From the NCBI RefSeq assembly GCF_000024865.1, contig NC_013595.1, positions 9,362,001 to 9,426,000 of the forward strand: a DNA stretch of 64,000 nucleotides. Direction: 5' to 3'. A model generated the notes under the pieces. It saw only the letters and a list, made by a program, of their open reading frames with translations, did not search any database and had not been told where the DNA came from. Positions within the stretch are counted from its first letter, which is position 1. Each line of letters starts with the position of its first letter. The translations under genes and the position numbers were made by a program. This DNA is from Streptosporangium roseum DSM 43021 (GTDB lineage Bacteria; Actinomycetota; Actinomycetes; Streptosporangiales; Streptosporangiaceae). This document shows positions 24,243-33,393 of this stretch, one piece after another.

Positions 24243-25376
24243 ATGCGTGCGCCGTCCGGATACCTTCTTGCAGCGCGCTACCGGCTGTCAGAACCGGTTG
24301 GGCGCGGCGGCATGGGCACCGTCTGGCGAGCGCACGACGAGCTGCTCGACCGGGAGGTGGCCGTCAAGGAGGTGCGCCTGCCCCTCGTCCTCGACGAGGA
24401 GCTGCGGGCGGAGCTGTGCGCCAGGACCGAGCGCGAGGGCCGGGCGACCGCGATGGTCGCCCACCCCTCGGTGATCACCGTCTTCGACGTCGTCACCGAG
24501 GACGAGCGCCCCTGGATCGTGATGGAGCTGCTCCGGGCCAGGTCACTGGAGCAGCTCCTCCAGGACCGGGGCCCGCTGCCGCCGCGCCAGGTGGCGGAGA
24601 TCGGGCGGCAGGTGCTGGGCGCGCTGCGGGCCGTGCACGCCAAGGGGATCCTGCACCGCGACGTCAAGCCCAGCAACGTCCTGGTGACCGACGACCGGGC
24701 GGTGCTCACCGACTTCGGCCTGGCCGCCCTCGAAGGCGACGTGTCGATCACCCAGGCGGGTATCGTGCTCGGTTCCGCCGGATACATCGCCCCCGAGCGC
24801 GTGCTGGGCGCCAAGGCCCACCCTTCCGGAGACCTGTGGTCGCTCGGCGCCACCCTCTACACCGCCGTCGAGGGCCGCGGCCTGCACGGACGCCGTACGG
24901 CCGCCGCCGCGCTGGCGGCGCTGACCAGCGGCGAGCCCATCCCGATGGAGAAGGCCGGGCCGCTGACCCCGGTGCTGCAGGGCCTGCTCAAGATCGACCC
25001 GAATGCCCGGCTCGACGCGGTGCGCGCCTCGCTGATGCTCGCCCGGGTGGCGGCCGGCGGATCGGCCGAGGAGCCGCTCGCCCGGGCCGCGAGCAGGACC
25101 GTCAAGAACGCCGCGACGATCACCGTCCCCTCGTTCAACCGCCGTCCGCAGCACCGCGGGACGCACCGGGTCGGCTCGGCGCCGATCCCGGCCCCGTTGC
25201 CCGTGCCGACCCCGGTGCCACACCCCCGCGGGCACCGGCGTCCGGCCGAGGGGGTGCACCGCAAGCCGTCGGAACGCCCCCCTGCTCAGCGCCCGTTCAT
25301 CCGGTTCATGACGCCTTTCATACGGTTGATGCTCCCGCGGCTCCTGTGGCCCAGGGAACTTCGTAAGCGCGGATAA
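24243..25376 (+). CDS. PknB-type Ser/Thr protein kinase without membrane anchor
   Basis: 377 residues. The kinase domain covers ~1-265: glycine loop VGRGGMGTVW, catalytic Lys42 in VAVKEV, HRDVKPSN with Asp140, DFGLA and the APE-equivalent IAPER. The remainder is a basic Pro/Arg-rich tail without a clear transmembrane segment; it ends FIRFMTPFIRLMLPRLLWPRE, a short amphipathic stretch that could touch the membrane. The activation segment contains SITQAG. The gene is followed after 35 bp by a second kinase whose key residues fall at exactly the same positions, so the two arose by duplication. Substrates are unknown. Confidence 0.93.
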   Translation: MRAPSGYLLAARYRLSEPVGRGGMGTVWRAHDELLDREVAVKEVRLPLVLDEELRAELCARTEREGRATAMVAHPSVITVFDVVTEDERPWIVMELLRARSLEQLLQDRGPLPPRQVAEIGRQVLGALRAVHAKGILHRDVKPSNVLVTDDRAVLTDFGLAALEGDVSITQAGIVLGSAGYIAPERVLGAKAHPSGDLWSLGATLYTAVEGRGLHGRRTAAAALAALTSGEPIPMEKAGPLTPVLQGLLKIDPNARLDAVRASLMLARVAAGGSAEEPLARAASRTVKNAATITVPSFNRRPQHRGTHRVGSAPIPAPLPVPTPVPHPRGHRRPAEGVHRKPSERPPAQRPFIRFMTPFIRLMLPRLLWPRELRKRG

Positions 25377-25411
25377 AGCGATCTTCAAGTAAGAATGGCT
25401 ATCTTCTTCTC

Positions 25412-27202
25412 ATGCCGGAACAGCAGACGCGCGTGCTCGCTGACCGCTACGAGCTGATCGCACCGCTCGGCCGGGGCACCATGGGCACGGTTTGGCGTGC
25501 CTACGACCGTTCCCTGGGCCGTGAGGTCGCAGTCAAGGAGATCCGCCAGGAGTCCGGGCTCAGCGAAGCACAGCGCGCCGAACTTCGAGAGCGCATGATC
25601 CGTGAGGGTCGTACGGCTGCCCGTATCAGCCATCCCTCCGTGGCCACCGTCCACGATGCGATCATCGAGAACGGCAGCCCGTGGATCATCATGGAGCTCG
25701 TGCAGGCGCGCTCCCTGGAACAGGTGATCGAGGAGGAGGGGCCGCTGCCTCCCCGGCTGGTCGCCGAGATCGGGGTGGACCTTCTCGGCGCGCTGCGGGC
25801 CGCCCACGCCCAAGGGGTGCTCCACCGCGACGTCAAGCCCGGCAACGTGCTGATCACCGAGAGCGGCCGGGTGGTGCTGACCGACTTCGGCATCGCCAAG
25901 GCCGAGGGCGACACCAACCTCACCAAGACCGGCATGGTGATCGGCTCCCCCGGATACACCGCGCCCGAGCGGGCGCGCGGAGAGCACACCGGACCCGAGT
26001 CGGATCTCTGGTCACTCGGCGCCACGCTGTATTTCGCGGTGGAGGGCCGGCCGGCCTACGAACGGTCCTCGGTGGCCGAGACCCTCGCCGCGCTGATGAC
26101 CGACAGGGCCGACCCACCGACCCAGGCCGGACCGCTCCGTCCCGTGCTCGAACAGCTCCTGGAGCGGGACCACACGGTACGGCTGGCGCCCGCCCAGGCG
26201 GCGGCGATGCTCCGGGCGGTGGCCGACACTCCTTCGACCTCGGTGAATCCGGCGTCCGCGACGCCGGCGATTCCCCTGAAAGCGGCAGCCCCCGTGAAAC
26301 CAGTGACGCCCGCGACTCCCACCCCGCCGGTTCCCGCCGCCGCGCCCCCGGCGGGCGAGGAGGGCGAGGAGTTCGACGCCGACCGCACCATGCTGGTCAT
26401 CCGGCCCAAGAACGGCCTCCGCCTGCCCGGTGCCGGGCCGGCCCCGGTCGCCGCGGAACCGCCCCCCGTCCCGGGGCCGCAGGGTCCGCCCGGCCCGTCA
26501 CAGCGGGGCAACCCCGCCCCGGGAGGGCGGGGCCCGTCCGCGCCGGGGACGCCGGTGGCCTGGGGACCCGGGTCCCCCGCGGAGCCGCGCACGGGAGTCT
26601 CACCGGACGGCCACCCGACGGACCGCGGACGGCTGCCCGGTCACGCGGACCCCGCGCCGCCGGGTTCCTGGCAGCGGCCCGGACCGGGAGGACCGGGCGC
26701 GGACCACCCGCAGCCCGGACCGGGAGCACCCGGCGGAGCCCACCCTTGGCAGCCCGGACCTGGAACACCCGGCATGGACCACCCGCGGCAGCCCGGACCG
26801 GGGACACCCGGCGGAGCCCACCCCTGGCAGCCCGGACCTGGAACACCCGGCGCGGACCCCCCGCGGCGCCCCGGACCGGGAGCGTCCGACCGGGGGCACG
26901 GGCTGGGGACCGAGCTGTTCGCGATCGCGGGACAGGGCGGCAAGGGAGAGCAGACGACCACGCCCGCCAGGACCCGGACCGGTCTGATCGTCCTCATGGG
27001 GGTGGCGGCCGTCGCGCTGGTGGTGATCGTGATCGTGGCGGTGGCGGTCTTCGCGAACAAGGGCAGGAGCGGGGCGGCGCCCGCCGTACCGCACCCGGCG
27101 GCCGCCGCGTTCCGGGACGCGCCGGTCCCGGCCGCCGTCACCCGGCACGCCCCCGCCGGGACCGGCGCGTCCCCGGCCGGAGATGAGCATCACTCAAGTT
27201 AA
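25412..27202 (+). CDS. PknB-type transmembrane Ser/Thr protein kinase with Pro/Gly repeats
   Basis: 596 residues. Kinase domain ~1-265 with GRGTMGTVW, Lys42 in VAVKEI, HRDVKPGN with Asp140, DFGIAKAEGDTNLTKTG in the activation loop. A Pro/Ala/Gly-rich cytoplasmic linker of ~260 residues includes five 13-residue repeats from residue 434 (QPGPGAPGGAHPW type). A single membrane segment, TGLIVLMGVAAVALVVIVIVAVAVF, lies near residues 524-550. The outer part is only ~45 residues, Ala/Pro-rich, with no PASTA domain, so ligand sensing outside is doubtful. It is co-directional with the kinase upstream (35-bp gap). Confidence 0.93.
   Translation: MPEQQTRVLADRYELIAPLGRGTMGTVWRAYDRSLGREVAVKEIRQESGLSEAQRAELRERMIREGRTAARISHPSVATVHDAIIENGSPWIIMELVQARSLEQVIEEEGPLPPRLVAEIGVDLLGALRAAHAQGVLHRDVKPGNVLITESGRVVLTDFGIAKAEGDTNLTKTGMVIGSPGYTAPERARGEHTGPESDLWSLGATLYFAVEGRPAYERSSVAETLAALMTDRADPPTQAGPLRPVLEQLLERDHTVRLAPAQAAAMLRAVADTPSTSVNPASATPAIPLKAAAPVKPVTPATPTPPVPAAAPPAGEEGEEFDADRTMLVIRPKNGLRLPGAGPAPVAAEPPPVPGPQGPPGPSQRGNPAPGGRGPSAPGTPVAWGPGSPAEPRTGVSPDGHPTDRGRLPGHADPAPPGSWQRPGPGGPGADHPQPGPGAPGGAHPWQPGPGTPGMDHPRQPGPGTPGGAHPWQPGPGTPGADPPRRPGPGASDRGHGLGTELFAIAGQGGKGEQTTTPARTRTGLIVLMGVAAVALVVIVIVAVAVFANKGRSGAAPAVPHPAAAAFRDAPVPAAVTRHAPAGTGASPAGDEHHSS
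26711..26905 (+). repeat. 39-bp in-frame tandem repeat in kinase linker
   Basis: Four near-identical 39-bp units start at 26711, 26750, 26789 and 26828, and a diverged fifth starts at 26867. They encode 13-residue Q-P-G-P-G-x-P-G-x-x-H-P-x modules, collagen-like in Pro and Gly content. Units one and three resemble each other more than their neighbours do, suggesting that a 78-bp pair was duplicated. Confidence 0.85.
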
Positions 27203-27238
27203 ATTTCCGCTTTATCCCGCAGGACGCAGACTGGACTG

Positions 27239-28630
27239 ATGAGCGAGTATCGGATCGAGCACGACTCGATGGGTGACGTACGGGTCCCGGCGGATGCGAA
27301 GTGGCGGGCGCAGACCCAGCGGGCGGTGGAGAACTTCCCCATCTCGGGGCGGGGCCTGGAGAGCCCGCACATCGCCGCGCTCGGCCTGATCAAGGCGATC
27401 GCCGCCGAGGTCAACGCCGGGCTGGGAGTCCTGGACAAGGAGCTGGCCCAGGCCATCGCCGAGGCCGCCACCGACGTCGCGGAGAACGAGTGGGACGGCG
27501 AGTTCCCCATCGACCTCTTCCAGACCGGCTCCGGCACCTCCTCCAACATGAACGCCAACGAGGTGATCGCCACCCTCGCCGAGCAACGGCTGGGCCGCGC
27601 CGTCCACCCCAACGACCACGTCAACGCCTCGCAGTCGTCCAACGACGTCTTCCCCACCTCCATCCACGTCGCCGCCACGACCGAGGTGACCTACCACCTC
27701 ATCCCGTCCCTGAGGCACCTGGCCACCGCGCTGCGGGAGAAGTCGTTCGAGTTCGACCAGGTGGTCAAGGCCGGCAGGACCCACCTGATGGACGCCACCC
27801 CGGTCACGCTCGGCCAGGAGTTCGGCGGCTACGCCACCCAGATCGACAACGCCATCGCCCGGGTGCGCGGCACGATCCCCCACCTCGCCCAGCTCCCGCT
27901 GGGCGGCACGGCCGTCGGCACCGGCATCAACACCCCGCCCGGCTTCGCCTCCCAGGTCATCGAGAAGCTCCGCGAGGCCACCGGCCTGCCGTTCTCCGAG
28001 GCCCCCGACCACTTCGAGGCCCAGGGCGCCCGGGACGCCATCGTGGAGCTCTCCGGCCAGCTCCGCACGGTGGCGGTCTCGCTCAACAAGATCGCCAACG
28101 ACCTCCGCTGGATGGGCTCGGGCCCCCGGGCCGGACTCGGTGAGATCAACCTGCCCGACCTCCAGCCCGGGTCGTCGATCATGCCCGGCAAGGTCAACCC
28201 GGTGATCCCCGAGGCCGTGTGCATGGTCGCCGCGCAGGTCATCGGGAACGACGCGGCCATCGCCTTCGCCGGAGCCTCGGGCACCTTCGAGCTCAACGTG
28301 ATGCTGCCGGTCATCGCCCGCAACGCGCTGGAGTCCATCCGGCTGCTCGCCAACGCCTCCCGGCTGCTGGCCGACCGCTGCGTCCACGGCATCACGGCCA
28401 ACACCGAACGCCTCCGCGAGTACGCCGAGTCGTCCCCCTCGATCGTCACGCCGCTCAACCCCCACATCGGCTACGAGGAGGCCGCCAAGATAGCCAAGCA
28501 GGCCCTGGCGGAGCGCAAGACCATCCGCGAGGTGGTCATCGAGCGCGGCCACGTCGCCAGGGGCACCCTCACCGCGGAGCAGCTCGACGCCCTCCTCGAC
28601 GTGCTGTCCATGACCCGGCCGCCGTCGTAG
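27239..28630 (+). CDS. fumC: Class II fumarate hydratase
   Basis: 463 residues, iron-free tetrameric fumarase. Motifs of the aspartase/fumarase superfamily: FQTGSGTSSNMNANEVIA, HPNDHVNASQSSNDVFPTSIH, GRTHLMDATPVTLGQEF and the signature GSSIMPGKVNP with the mobile catalytic Ser loop. It hydrates fumarate to malate in the TCA cycle. The ATG at 27239 has no strong ribosome site. The coexistence with a class I enzyme at 16-18 kb is notable. The fumC-glpX neighbourhood of other actinobacteria is split here by about 22 kb of accessory genes. Confidence 0.97.
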   Translation: MSEYRIEHDSMGDVRVPADAKWRAQTQRAVENFPISGRGLESPHIAALGLIKAIAAEVNAGLGVLDKELAQAIAEAATDVAENEWDGEFPIDLFQTGSGTSSNMNANEVIATLAEQRLGRAVHPNDHVNASQSSNDVFPTSIHVAATTEVTYHLIPSLRHLATALREKSFEFDQVVKAGRTHLMDATPVTLGQEFGGYATQIDNAIARVRGTIPHLAQLPLGGTAVGTGINTPPGFASQVIEKLREATGLPFSEAPDHFEAQGARDAIVELSGQLRTVAVSLNKIANDLRWMGSGPRAGLGEINLPDLQPGSSIMPGKVNPVIPEAVCMVAAQVIGNDAAIAFAGASGTFELNVMLPVIARNALESIRLLANASRLLADRCVHGITANTERLREYAESSPSIVTPLNPHIGYEEAAKIAKQALAERKTIREVVIERGHVARGTLTAEQLDALLDVLSMTRPPS

Positions 28631-28656
28631 GCCCGCTCCCCTGGAAGACTGGGATC

Positions 28657-29043
28657 ATGACCCAGATCAAGTTCTACGGCCGCCGCGACGTCTGGTCCGG
28701 ACGGCGCCAGAAGATGTCGGACACCGTGCACGGCTGCCTGAACGAGGTGTGGCGGCTCCCTGCGGACAAGAGGTTCCACCGGTTCCTGCTACTGGACGCC
28801 GAGGACCTCGTCTGCCCGCAGCGCAGCGAGCGGTACCTGATCGTGGAGATCATCTGTTTCCAGGGCCGGTCGGACGAGGCCAAGCGTGACCTGATCCGCA
28901 CCCTGTTCGCCCGCGCCCAGGAGGAGCTCGACCTCCCCGCCGAGGACCTGGAGATCGTGATCCTGGAATCGCCACAGGTCAACTGGGGCATCCGCGGCAT
29001 GCCCGGCGACGAGCTGGCGCTCACCTACCCGGTGACCGTCTGA
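28657..29043 (+). CDS. Tautomerase family protein
   Basis: 128 residues, longer than 4-oxalocrotonate tautomerase and close to the two-module tautomerase (MSAD/YdcE-like) size. The start MTQIKFYGRRDVWSGRRQKMSDTVHGCLNEVWRLPADKRFHRFLLLDAEDLVCP lacks the Pro-1 of classical family members: the residue after Met is Thr. A second segment, RYLIVEIICFQGRSDEAKRDLIRTLFARAQEELDLPAEDLEIVILESP, has the typical tautomerase helix-strand. Without Pro-1 catalysis by the usual route is unlikely, so the role is uncertain. It begins 26 bp after fumC. Confidence 0.8.
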   Translation: MTQIKFYGRRDVWSGRRQKMSDTVHGCLNEVWRLPADKRFHRFLLLDAEDLVCPQRSERYLIVEIICFQGRSDEAKRDLIRTLFARAQEELDLPAEDLEIVILESPQVNWGIRGMPGDELALTYPVTV

Positions 29044-29143
29044 TCGTCGCGGGCTGGATCCGCCCCGCACACATAGATCGCGGCAGGACTATGGCGACTG
29101 GCGACATGGGCCGGGATTCGGCTGATTGCCTAGATTCGGCAGC

Positions 29144-29890
29144 ATGAGCGACCTAGCGGGGCGGCGAGCCGTGGTGACCGGGGCGGGCAGCGGGATCGGG
29201 CGCGCCTGCGCGCAGCGGCTGGCCGCAGCCGGCGCGCATGTGGTGGTGGTCGACATGGACGCCGAGGCCACGGCGAAGGTGGCCGCGGAGGTCTCCGGGA
29301 CACCGGTGGTCGCGGACCTGTCGGCTCCGGACTTCGTGGACGCGCTGCCGGGCGGCGTGGACATCGTGGTGAACAACGCCGGGTTCCAGCACGTCGCGCC
29401 GGTCGAGGACTTCCCGCCGGAGATCTTCTCGAAGATCCTCAAGGTCATGGTGGAGGCGCCGTTCCTGCTGGTCCGGGCGGCTCTGCCGGGGATGTACGAG
29501 CGGGGCTGGGGACGGATCGTCAACATCTCCTCGGTCCACGGGCTCCGCGCCTCGCCGTACAAGTCGGCGTATGTCACTGCGAAGCACGCGCTCGAAGGGC
29601 TGTCGAAGGTCATCGCCCTGGAAGGCGCTCCGCACGGCGTCACCTCCAACTGCGTCAGCCCCGCCTACGTCCGCACCCCGCTGGTGGAGAACCAGGTCGA
29701 CGCCCAGGCCGAGAGCCACGGCATCGGCAGGGACGAGGTCGTCGAGCAGATCATGTTGGCCCCCGCCGCGATCAAGCGGCTGATCGAACCGGAGGAGGTC
29801 GCCGAGCTGGTCGCCTACCTGTGCGGCCCGCACGGCTCGTTCGTCACGGGGACCTCCCTGCCCGTGGACGGCGGCTGGACGGCGCGCTGA
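29144..29890 (+). CDS. 3-hydroxybutyrate dehydrogenase-type SDR
   Basis: 248 residues, classical short-chain dehydrogenase. Cofactor motif GAGSGIGRA, then DIVVNNAGFQHVAPVEDFP, catalytic Ser in VNISSVHGL, Tyr-x-x-x-Lys in KSAYVTAKH, and the end SFVTGTSLPVDGGW. The combination NNAGFQHVAPVEDFP, SSVHGLRASPYKSAYVTAKHA, and VSPAYVRTPLVE is characteristic of D-3-hydroxybutyrate dehydrogenase, which oxidises 3-hydroxybutyrate to acetoacetate with NAD. The ATG at 29144 is preferred over an in-frame TTG at 29126. It starts the group of genes up to 35.8 kb that may process hydroxyacid oligomers. Confidence 0.87.
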   Translation: MSDLAGRRAVVTGAGSGIGRACAQRLAAAGAHVVVVDMDAEATAKVAAEVSGTPVVADLSAPDFVDALPGGVDIVVNNAGFQHVAPVEDFPPEIFSKILKVMVEAPFLLVRAALPGMYERGWGRIVNISSVHGLRASPYKSAYVTAKHALEGLSKVIALEGAPHGVTSNCVSPAYVRTPLVENQVDAQAESHGIGRDEVVEQIMLAPAAIKRLIEPEEVAELVAYLCGPHGSFVTGTSLPVDGGWTAR

Positions 29891-29911
29891 GCCGCGGCGC
29901 GCAGCGTCGCC

Positions 29912-31837
29912 ATGAGAGTCACCATGAGAATGGAAGACATGAGCGCACGGGTCTTTCTCGAACTGCTGGCCAGGGAGGCGTCGGCGGTCGAGTTCGAGGG
30001 GCCCATCCTGGCCGCTAGAGCCGGTGGGGCCGACGCGGCGGCGCTGGCCGAGCTGGAGGAGGCCAAGCTCGCCGCGCTGAAGGTGCGGGCGCTGCTGCGG
30101 CGCAGGGCCAAGCGCGAGGCCGAGCTGTCGGCGCTGTTCGACACCGCGGGCGACCTGGCCGGCCTGCGGGACCTCGACGCCGTGCTCGAAGCCATCGTGC
30201 ACCGTGCCAGGCAGCTCCTGGGCACCGACGCCGCCTACATGACGCTGCACGACCCCGAGCGGGGCGACACCTGGATGCGGGTGACCGACGGCTCGGTCTC
30301 GGCCAAGTTCCGCGCGCTCCGGCTGGCCATGGGCGCCGGGCTCGGCGGGCTGGTGGCCCAGACCGCCACGCCGTACGCGACGGCCGACTACTTCGCCGAC
30401 GAGCGCTTCCGCCACAAGTTCCACATCGACGACGCGGTGACGGAGGAGGGCCTGGTCGCCATCCTGGGCGTGCCGCTCAAACTCGGCGCGCGGGTCATCG
30501 GGGTGCTGTTCGCGGCCAACCGGAGCGTGCGGCCGTTCACCCAGGACGAGGTGGTGCTGCTCGGCTCGCTGGCCGCGCACGCGGCGGTCGCGATCGACAA
30601 CGCCCGGCTGCTGCAGGAGACCAGAAACGCCCTGGAGGAGCTCAGCGAGGCCAACCGGCAGGTGAACGCGCACAGCGAGGCCGTGGAGCGGGCCGCGCTC
30701 GCGCACGACCGGATGACCGGGCTGGTGCTGCGCGGCGGCGGGGTCGAGGACGTCGCCGCCGTGGTCACCGAGGTGCTCGGCGGCTCGCTGGTCGTGCTGG
30801 ACGACGTGGGGCGGCCGATCACCGGCGACGCGGGAGGGCTGGCGCGGGAGGGCGGCCCCGAGGACGCGGGGCAGGGGCCCGAGGCGACGGCGGCGGTGAT
30901 CGCGGAGGCCGCGCGGTCGTCCCGGGCGCTGGGCCGTACCGTCAAGAAAGGCAACCTGCTGGTCGCCTCGGTGGACGTGGGGGCCGAGCCGCTGTGCACG
31001 CTCGTGCTGCGGGCCGACGGCCAGGTGGCGGACACCGACCAGCGCATCCTCGAACGGGCCGCGCTGGTCACCGCGCTGCTCCTGCTGTTCCGGCGGACGG
31101 TGGCCGAGGCGGAGGGCCGGGTCAGGGGTGAGCTGCTCGACGACCTGATCTCCCGCCCCGCCCTCGACGGCCTGGTCCAGCGGGCCCGGCGGGTCGGGGT
31201 GGAGCTGGAGGCCGACCACGTGGTGGTCGTGGTCCGCCACGGCGGCCGGCGCGAGCGCGCCGCCTTCTGGGCCTCCTCCCAGGCCACGCTGAGCCACGGC
31301 CTGGCGGCCCTGCGCGGGGACGAGGTGGTGCTGCTCCTGCCCGGCGACAGACCTGGCCACCTGGCCAAACGGGTGGCGGCCGAGCTCAGCGCCTCCCTCG
31401 GCCACCCCGCCACCGCGGGCGCCTCCGGCCCGGTGCGCGGTCCCGCCGAGGTCGCCGCCGCCCACCGCGAGGCACAGCGCTGCGCCGACGCCCTGCTGGC
31501 CCTGGGCCGGGCCGGGGAGGGCGCGAGCGCCACCGAGCTGGGCTTCGTCGGGCTGCTCGTCGGCGACGGCCGCGACATCGAGGCGTTCCTGGGTTCGGCG
31601 CTCGGACCGGTGATCGACTACGACGCCCGCAGGGGCACCGCCCTGGTGCGCACCCTCACCGCCTACTTCGGCGCGGGCGGCTCGCTCTCGCGTACGGCCG
31701 AGGCCCTCCACATCCACGTCAACACCGTCACCCAGCGGCTGGACCGGATCGCCCAGCTCCTCGGCGCCGACTGGCAGGCCCCTGAGCGCGCCCTGGAGAT
31801 CCAGCTCGCCCTCCGCCTCCACCGCCTCAGCCGGTAG
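29912..31837 (+). CDS. GAF domain / PucR-type HTH regulator
   Basis: About 641 residues. A helical N-terminus with RAKREAELSALFDTAGDLAGLRDLDAVLEAIVHRARQLLGTDAAYMTL leads into a GAF domain to ~residue 225 (ILGVPLKLGARVIGVLFAANR...FTQDEVVLLGSLAAHAAVAIDNARLL), a middle region like CdaR/PucR GGDEF-like domains, and a C-terminal PucR HTH, RTLTAYFGAGGSLSRTAEALHIHVNTVTQRLDRIAQLLG. It should bind DNA and sense a small metabolite. It sits 22 bp after the SDR and ahead of the MHS symporter and hydrolases, so it is the probable regulator of that group. Several ATGs (29912, 29924, 29930, 29939) are possible starts. Confidence 0.88.
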   Translation: MRVTMRMEDMSARVFLELLAREASAVEFEGPILAARAGGADAAALAELEEAKLAALKVRALLRRRAKREAELSALFDTAGDLAGLRDLDAVLEAIVHRARQLLGTDAAYMTLHDPERGDTWMRVTDGSVSAKFRALRLAMGAGLGGLVAQTATPYATADYFADERFRHKFHIDDAVTEEGLVAILGVPLKLGARVIGVLFAANRSVRPFTQDEVVLLGSLAAHAAVAIDNARLLQETRNALEELSEANRQVNAHSEAVERAALAHDRMTGLVLRGGGVEDVAAVVTEVLGGSLVVLDDVGRPITGDAGGLAREGGPEDAGQGPEATAAVIAEAARSSRALGRTVKKGNLLVASVDVGAEPLCTLVLRADGQVADTDQRILERAALVTALLLLFRRTVAEAEGRVRGELLDDLISRPALDGLVQRARRVGVELEADHVVVVVRHGGRRERAAFWASSQATLSHGLAALRGDEVVLLLPGDRPGHLAKRVAAELSASLGHPATAGASGPVRGPAEVAAAHREAQRCADALLALGRAGEGASATELGFVGLLVGDGRDIEAFLGSALGPVIDYDARRGTALVRTLTAYFGAGGSLSRTAEALHIHVNTVTQRLDRIAQLLGADWQAPERALEIQLALRLHRLSR

Positions 31838-31858
31838 GCCGGACGCCCCGCAGCCGGT

Positions 31859-31886
31859 CCCACAGCCCCTCCCGGGGGCCTGTGGG
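31859..31886 (+). terminator. Hairpin after the GAF/PucR gene
   Basis: CCCACAG (31859-31865) pairs with CTGTGGG (31880-31886), with an inner GCCCC/GGGGC extension, giving a stable stem just 22 bp past the stop codon. There is no T run, which is common for actinobacterial terminators. Confidence 0.5.
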
Positions 31887-32057
31887 GCCGGCCGTCACGT
31901 CTTGCGCCCCGCCCTCCTCCCGGCGCTCCGCGTGCCGGACGGGGACACCCACATAGCCCGTCCGCCCGGTATGGAGGCCGGACCCATAGGAGTGACGCCG
32001 GTCACTACGTACCGTGAGCCGACATCCCCCCAACAGCGCTACCCATTGGTGAGTGAG

Positions 32058-33374
32058 ATGTCAGAGAAAACCCGCACCCCCATCGGAAAGATCGTCGCGG
32101 CCAGCCTGATAGGCACGACGATCGAGTGGTACGACTTCTTCCTGTACGGCTCCGCCGCCGCGCTGGTCTTCCCCGCGCTCTTCTTCCCCAAGTCGGACCC
32201 GCTCACCGGCACCCTGCTGGCCTTCCTCACCTACGCGGTCGGCTTCGTCGCCCGCCCGCTGGGCGCGCTGGTCTTCGGCCACTACGGCGACCGGCTCGGC
32301 CGCAAGAAGCTCCTGGTCATCAGCCTGCTGCTGATGGGCGGCGCGACCTTCCTGATCGGCTGCCTGCCGACCCACGCGGCGATCGGCGCGGCGGCCCCGC
32401 TGCTGCTGACCGCGCTCCGGCTCGTCCAGGGCTTCGCCCTCGGCGGCGAGTGGGGCGGCGCGGTGCTCATCGTCTCCGAGCACGGCGACACCGCGCGGCG
32501 CGGCTTCTGGGCCTCCTGGCCGCAGGCCGGCGCCCCCGGCGGCAACTTGCTGGCCACCGCCGTCCTCGCGGTCCTGGCCGCGGTCCAGTCCGACGAGGCC
32601 TTCCAGAGCTGGGGCTGGCGCGTGCCGTTCCTGCTGTCGGGCGTGCTGGTGCTGCTCGGTCTCTGGATCCGGCTGTCCATCAGCGAGTCGCCGATCTTCC
32701 AGCAGGCCGTCGCCAACGCCAAGCCCTCGCGGAGCATGCCCATCGTGGAGGTCTTCCGGTACCACTGGCGTGACGTGATCACCGCGATCGGCGCCCGCTT
32801 CGCGGAGAACGTCTCCTACTACGTGCTCACCGCGTTCGTGCTGGTCTACGCGACGACCGAGGCCGGGCTGGCCAAGCCCGTCGTGCTCAACGCGGTGCTG
32901 ATCGGATCCGCCGTCCACTTCTTCTCGATCCCCCTGTGGGGCGCGCTCTCCGACAAGCTCGGCCGCCGGCCGGTCTACCTGCTCGGCGCGGCCGGGGTGG
33001 GCCTGTGGTCCTTCGCGTTCTTCCCGCTGATCGACACCAGGAACTTCGCCGCTGTCACCCTGGCGGTGACGGTCGGCCTGATCCTGCACGGCGCGATGTA
33101 CGGCCCGCAGGCGGCGTTCTTCTCCGAGCTGTTCGCCACGCGGATGCGCTACTCCGGCGTGTCGATCGGCGCCCAGCTCGCCTCGATCGTCGCCGGCGGC
33201 CTGGCCCCGCTGATCGCGGTGGCGCTGCTGGGGGCCTACAACTCCTCGTTCCCGGTCATGCTCTACGTGGCCGGCGCGGCCGTGCTCACCCTGATCACCG
33301 TGTTCGTCTCCCGGGAGACCCGGGGCCGCGACCTCGCCACCCTCGGCGACGCCGAGAACTCCACCGCCCGCTGA
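32058..33374 (+). CDS. MHS-family MFS symporter
   Basis: 438 residues with twelve helices. The start TPIGKIVAASLIGTTIEWYDFFLYGSAAALVFPALFFP is diagnostic for the metabolite:H+ symporter group (ShiA/ProP/KgtP-like), as are GHYGDRLGRKK, RLVQGFALGGEWGGAVLIVSEH and SISESPIF. Such carriers import organic acids or compatible solutes with protons. Context with a 3-hydroxybutyrate-type dehydrogenase and hydrolases suggests uptake of a hydroxyacid. The ATG at 32058 is used; a GTG at 32049 is an alternative. Confidence 0.92.
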   Translation: MSEKTRTPIGKIVAASLIGTTIEWYDFFLYGSAAALVFPALFFPKSDPLTGTLLAFLTYAVGFVARPLGALVFGHYGDRLGRKKLLVISLLLMGGATFLIGCLPTHAAIGAAAPLLLTALRLVQGFALGGEWGGAVLIVSEHGDTARRGFWASWPQAGAPGGNLLATAVLAVLAAVQSDEAFQSWGWRVPFLLSGVLVLLGLWIRLSISESPIFQQAVANAKPSRSMPIVEVFRYHWRDVITAIGARFAENVSYYVLTAFVLVYATTEAGLAKPVVLNAVLIGSAVHFFSIPLWGALSDKLGRRPVYLLGAAGVGLWSFAFFPLIDTRNFAAVTLAVTVGLILHGAMYGPQAAFFSELFATRMRYSGVSIGAQLASIVAGGLAPLIAVALLGAYNSSFPVMLYVAGAAVLTLITVFVSRETRGRDLATLGDAENSTAR

Positions 33375-33393
33375 GCCGTACGGAGAACATTCG

